Of a stretch of DNA of 64,000 bases, positions 63,487 to 64,000 are shown piece after piece (positions within the stretch are counted from its first letter, which is position 1; each line of letters starts with the position of its first letter). A program made the translations under genes and the position numbers. Source of the stretch: Bradyrhizobium sp. 200 (GTDB lineage Bacteria > Pseudomonadota > Alphaproteobacteria > Rhizobiales > Xanthobacteraceae); the NCBI RefSeq assembly GCF_023100945.1, contig NZ_CP064689.1, positions 3,082,001-3,146,000 of the forward strand, written 5' to 3'. A model generated the notes under the pieces. The model saw only the letters and a list, made by a program, of their open reading frames with translations. It had not been told where the DNA came from and searched no databases.

Positions 63487-63520
63487 CGGCGGGGTTATTT
63501 CCCCGCCGTTTTCTGTTTTT
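63487..63520 (+). terminator. Intrinsic terminator
   Basis: CGGCGGGG / CCCCGCCG around TTATTT, followed by TTTTCTGTTTTT. It ends the transcript of the two small genes and overlaps the end of the convergent phosphatase-like gene. Confidence 0.88.
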
Positions 63521-64000
63521 CCGCTTCCAGTCCCAACGTGCGGCCGGGAAAACCCGCCGCATCGAAATAGCGTTGCGAGCCGACGCGCTGGAAGTTGAGC
63601 ACGGTGCGCAGGCCGTTCGCTGACGGTTTCGACGTCACGGTGCCGGCATGGGCTATCGGCGTCGCGCCATTGGGCATCGCTTCGGTCACGACGCGGCCGA
63701 TCAGCTTGCCCTTGGCATTTTGCGTGAGACCCAGCAGCTTGGCCGCGGTGGCGCCGACGTCGGCATTGCTGACGGGGAGGGGATCGACATAGCCCGATTT
63801 GAAGTCGGGCCCGATCGCCGCCGTGAAGTTCAAGGTATCGCCACGGCTGAAGCTGCCATGCATGCCCTGGCCTTGCCGCAGCACCGTATCAGCAACCTGC
63901 ACCGAGCAGTTGGTCGGCTCGTCGCATCCGGATGACCATGAGCGGAAATTGACCACGATCGACGGATGCGGCGTCACCGCCTTGCCCTTGAGTCCGAGCC
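63495..64000 (-). CDS. Alkaline-phosphatase-like / nucleotide pyrophosphatase-like protein, C-terminal part (partial)
   Basis: The frame is open to the end of the window; only about 168 C-terminal residues are present. LGLKGKAVTPHPSIVV..., CDEPTNCSVQVADTVLRQGQGMHGSFSRGDTLNF, PLPVSNADVGATAAKLLGL: the last part matches the alkaline phosphatase superfamily, which uses two metals to hydrolyse phosphoesters or pyrophosphates (HGSF with a metal His, and NADVGAT). It continues left of the minus-strand start, outside the window. Convergent with the 59-residue gene. Confidence 0.7.
   Translation of the reverse strand, partial: LGLKGKAVTPHPSIVVNFRSWSSGCDEPTNCSVQVADTVLRQGQGMHGSFSRGDTLNFTAAIGPDFKSGYVDPLPVSNADVGATAAKLLGLTQNAKGKLIGRVVTEAMPNGATPIAHAGTVTSKPSANGLRTVLNFQRVGSQRYFDAAGFPGRTLGLEAEKQKTAGK

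Overview
The window is high-GC alphaproteobacterial chromosome. The best fit is Bradyrhizobium or a close relative in the Nitrobacteraceae. The evidence is many short secreted proteins of kinds I know from that group, an indolepyruvate:ferredoxin oxidoreductase fused into one chain, a second isolated FtsZ, and intergenic palindromes typical of that genus. No rRNA, CRISPR array, intact insertion sequence, integrase or replication origin was seen. The assignment rests on family recognition by eye, not on any search.

Layout. 0-7 kb: end of a fliK-like gene coupled to a short FlhB-like gene, an internally duplicated secreted protein, a class D and a class C-type serine beta-lactamase-fold enzyme side by side, and pccB. 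7-14.5 kb: VOC protein, copies of a palindromic repeat, a HTH/coiled-coil protein next to a second ftsZ, membrane coiled-coil proteins, a periplasmic glycerophosphodiesterase, and a Tat-exported Arg/Trp-rich protein that converges on a GCG-type secreted protein at a terminator. 14.5-23 kb: alpha/beta hydrolase, ArsR regulator, NIPSNAP and PEP-mutase-family genes, a Popeye-like membrane cyclic-nucleotide sensor, several small proteins, and a tri-haem cytochrome c. 23-28 kb: the giant indolepyruvate oxidoreductase, a stand-alone ClpX-type zinc finger and a CorA transporter. 28-37.2 kb: an S9 peptidase, a long non-coding repeat-rich stretch, then a co-directional acyl-CoA cluster (SCP-x-like thiolase, DUF35 partner, MaoC hydratase, MFE-2-type SDR, DapA-like lyase/aldolase, Nudix hydrolase) whose gaps are filled by different repeat elements. 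37.2-43.7 kb: a PAS histidine kinase, a GrlR-like protein, a VOC protein and three small envelope proteins.

43.7-56.8 kb looks different: gene density falls, pseudogenes appear (an EAL tail, a SnoaL-like gene with an amber codon), and a private palindromic repeat occurs four times. The stretch is bounded by an intact tRNA-Arg(TCG) at 56.8 kb and a decayed copy of that tRNA's 3' half, in the same orientation, at 43.7 kb. This is the arrangement expected for a decayed element that once integrated into the tRNA, although no integrase remains. It carries an oxalate-decarboxylase-type bicupin, two overlapping 28-residue ORFs, a lipoprotein hydrolase, a LacI regulator with two perfect operators shared with a dehydrogenase, a diguanylate cyclase, and a divergent FAD-oxidoreductase/HxlR pair that looks imported. 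56.8-64 kb: a ClpP-fold-like secreted protein, a scar joining the tails of two unrelated genes, a chemoreceptor, DUF2177, a 1-Cys peroxiredoxin, small proteins including a 59-residue winged-helix candidate, and the 3' end of a phosphatase-like gene.

Functional themes are fatty or isoprenoid acyl-CoA degradation (pccB, indolepyruvate oxidoreductase, the 31-37 kb cluster), envelope and stress proteins, and cyclic-nucleotide or two-component sensing.
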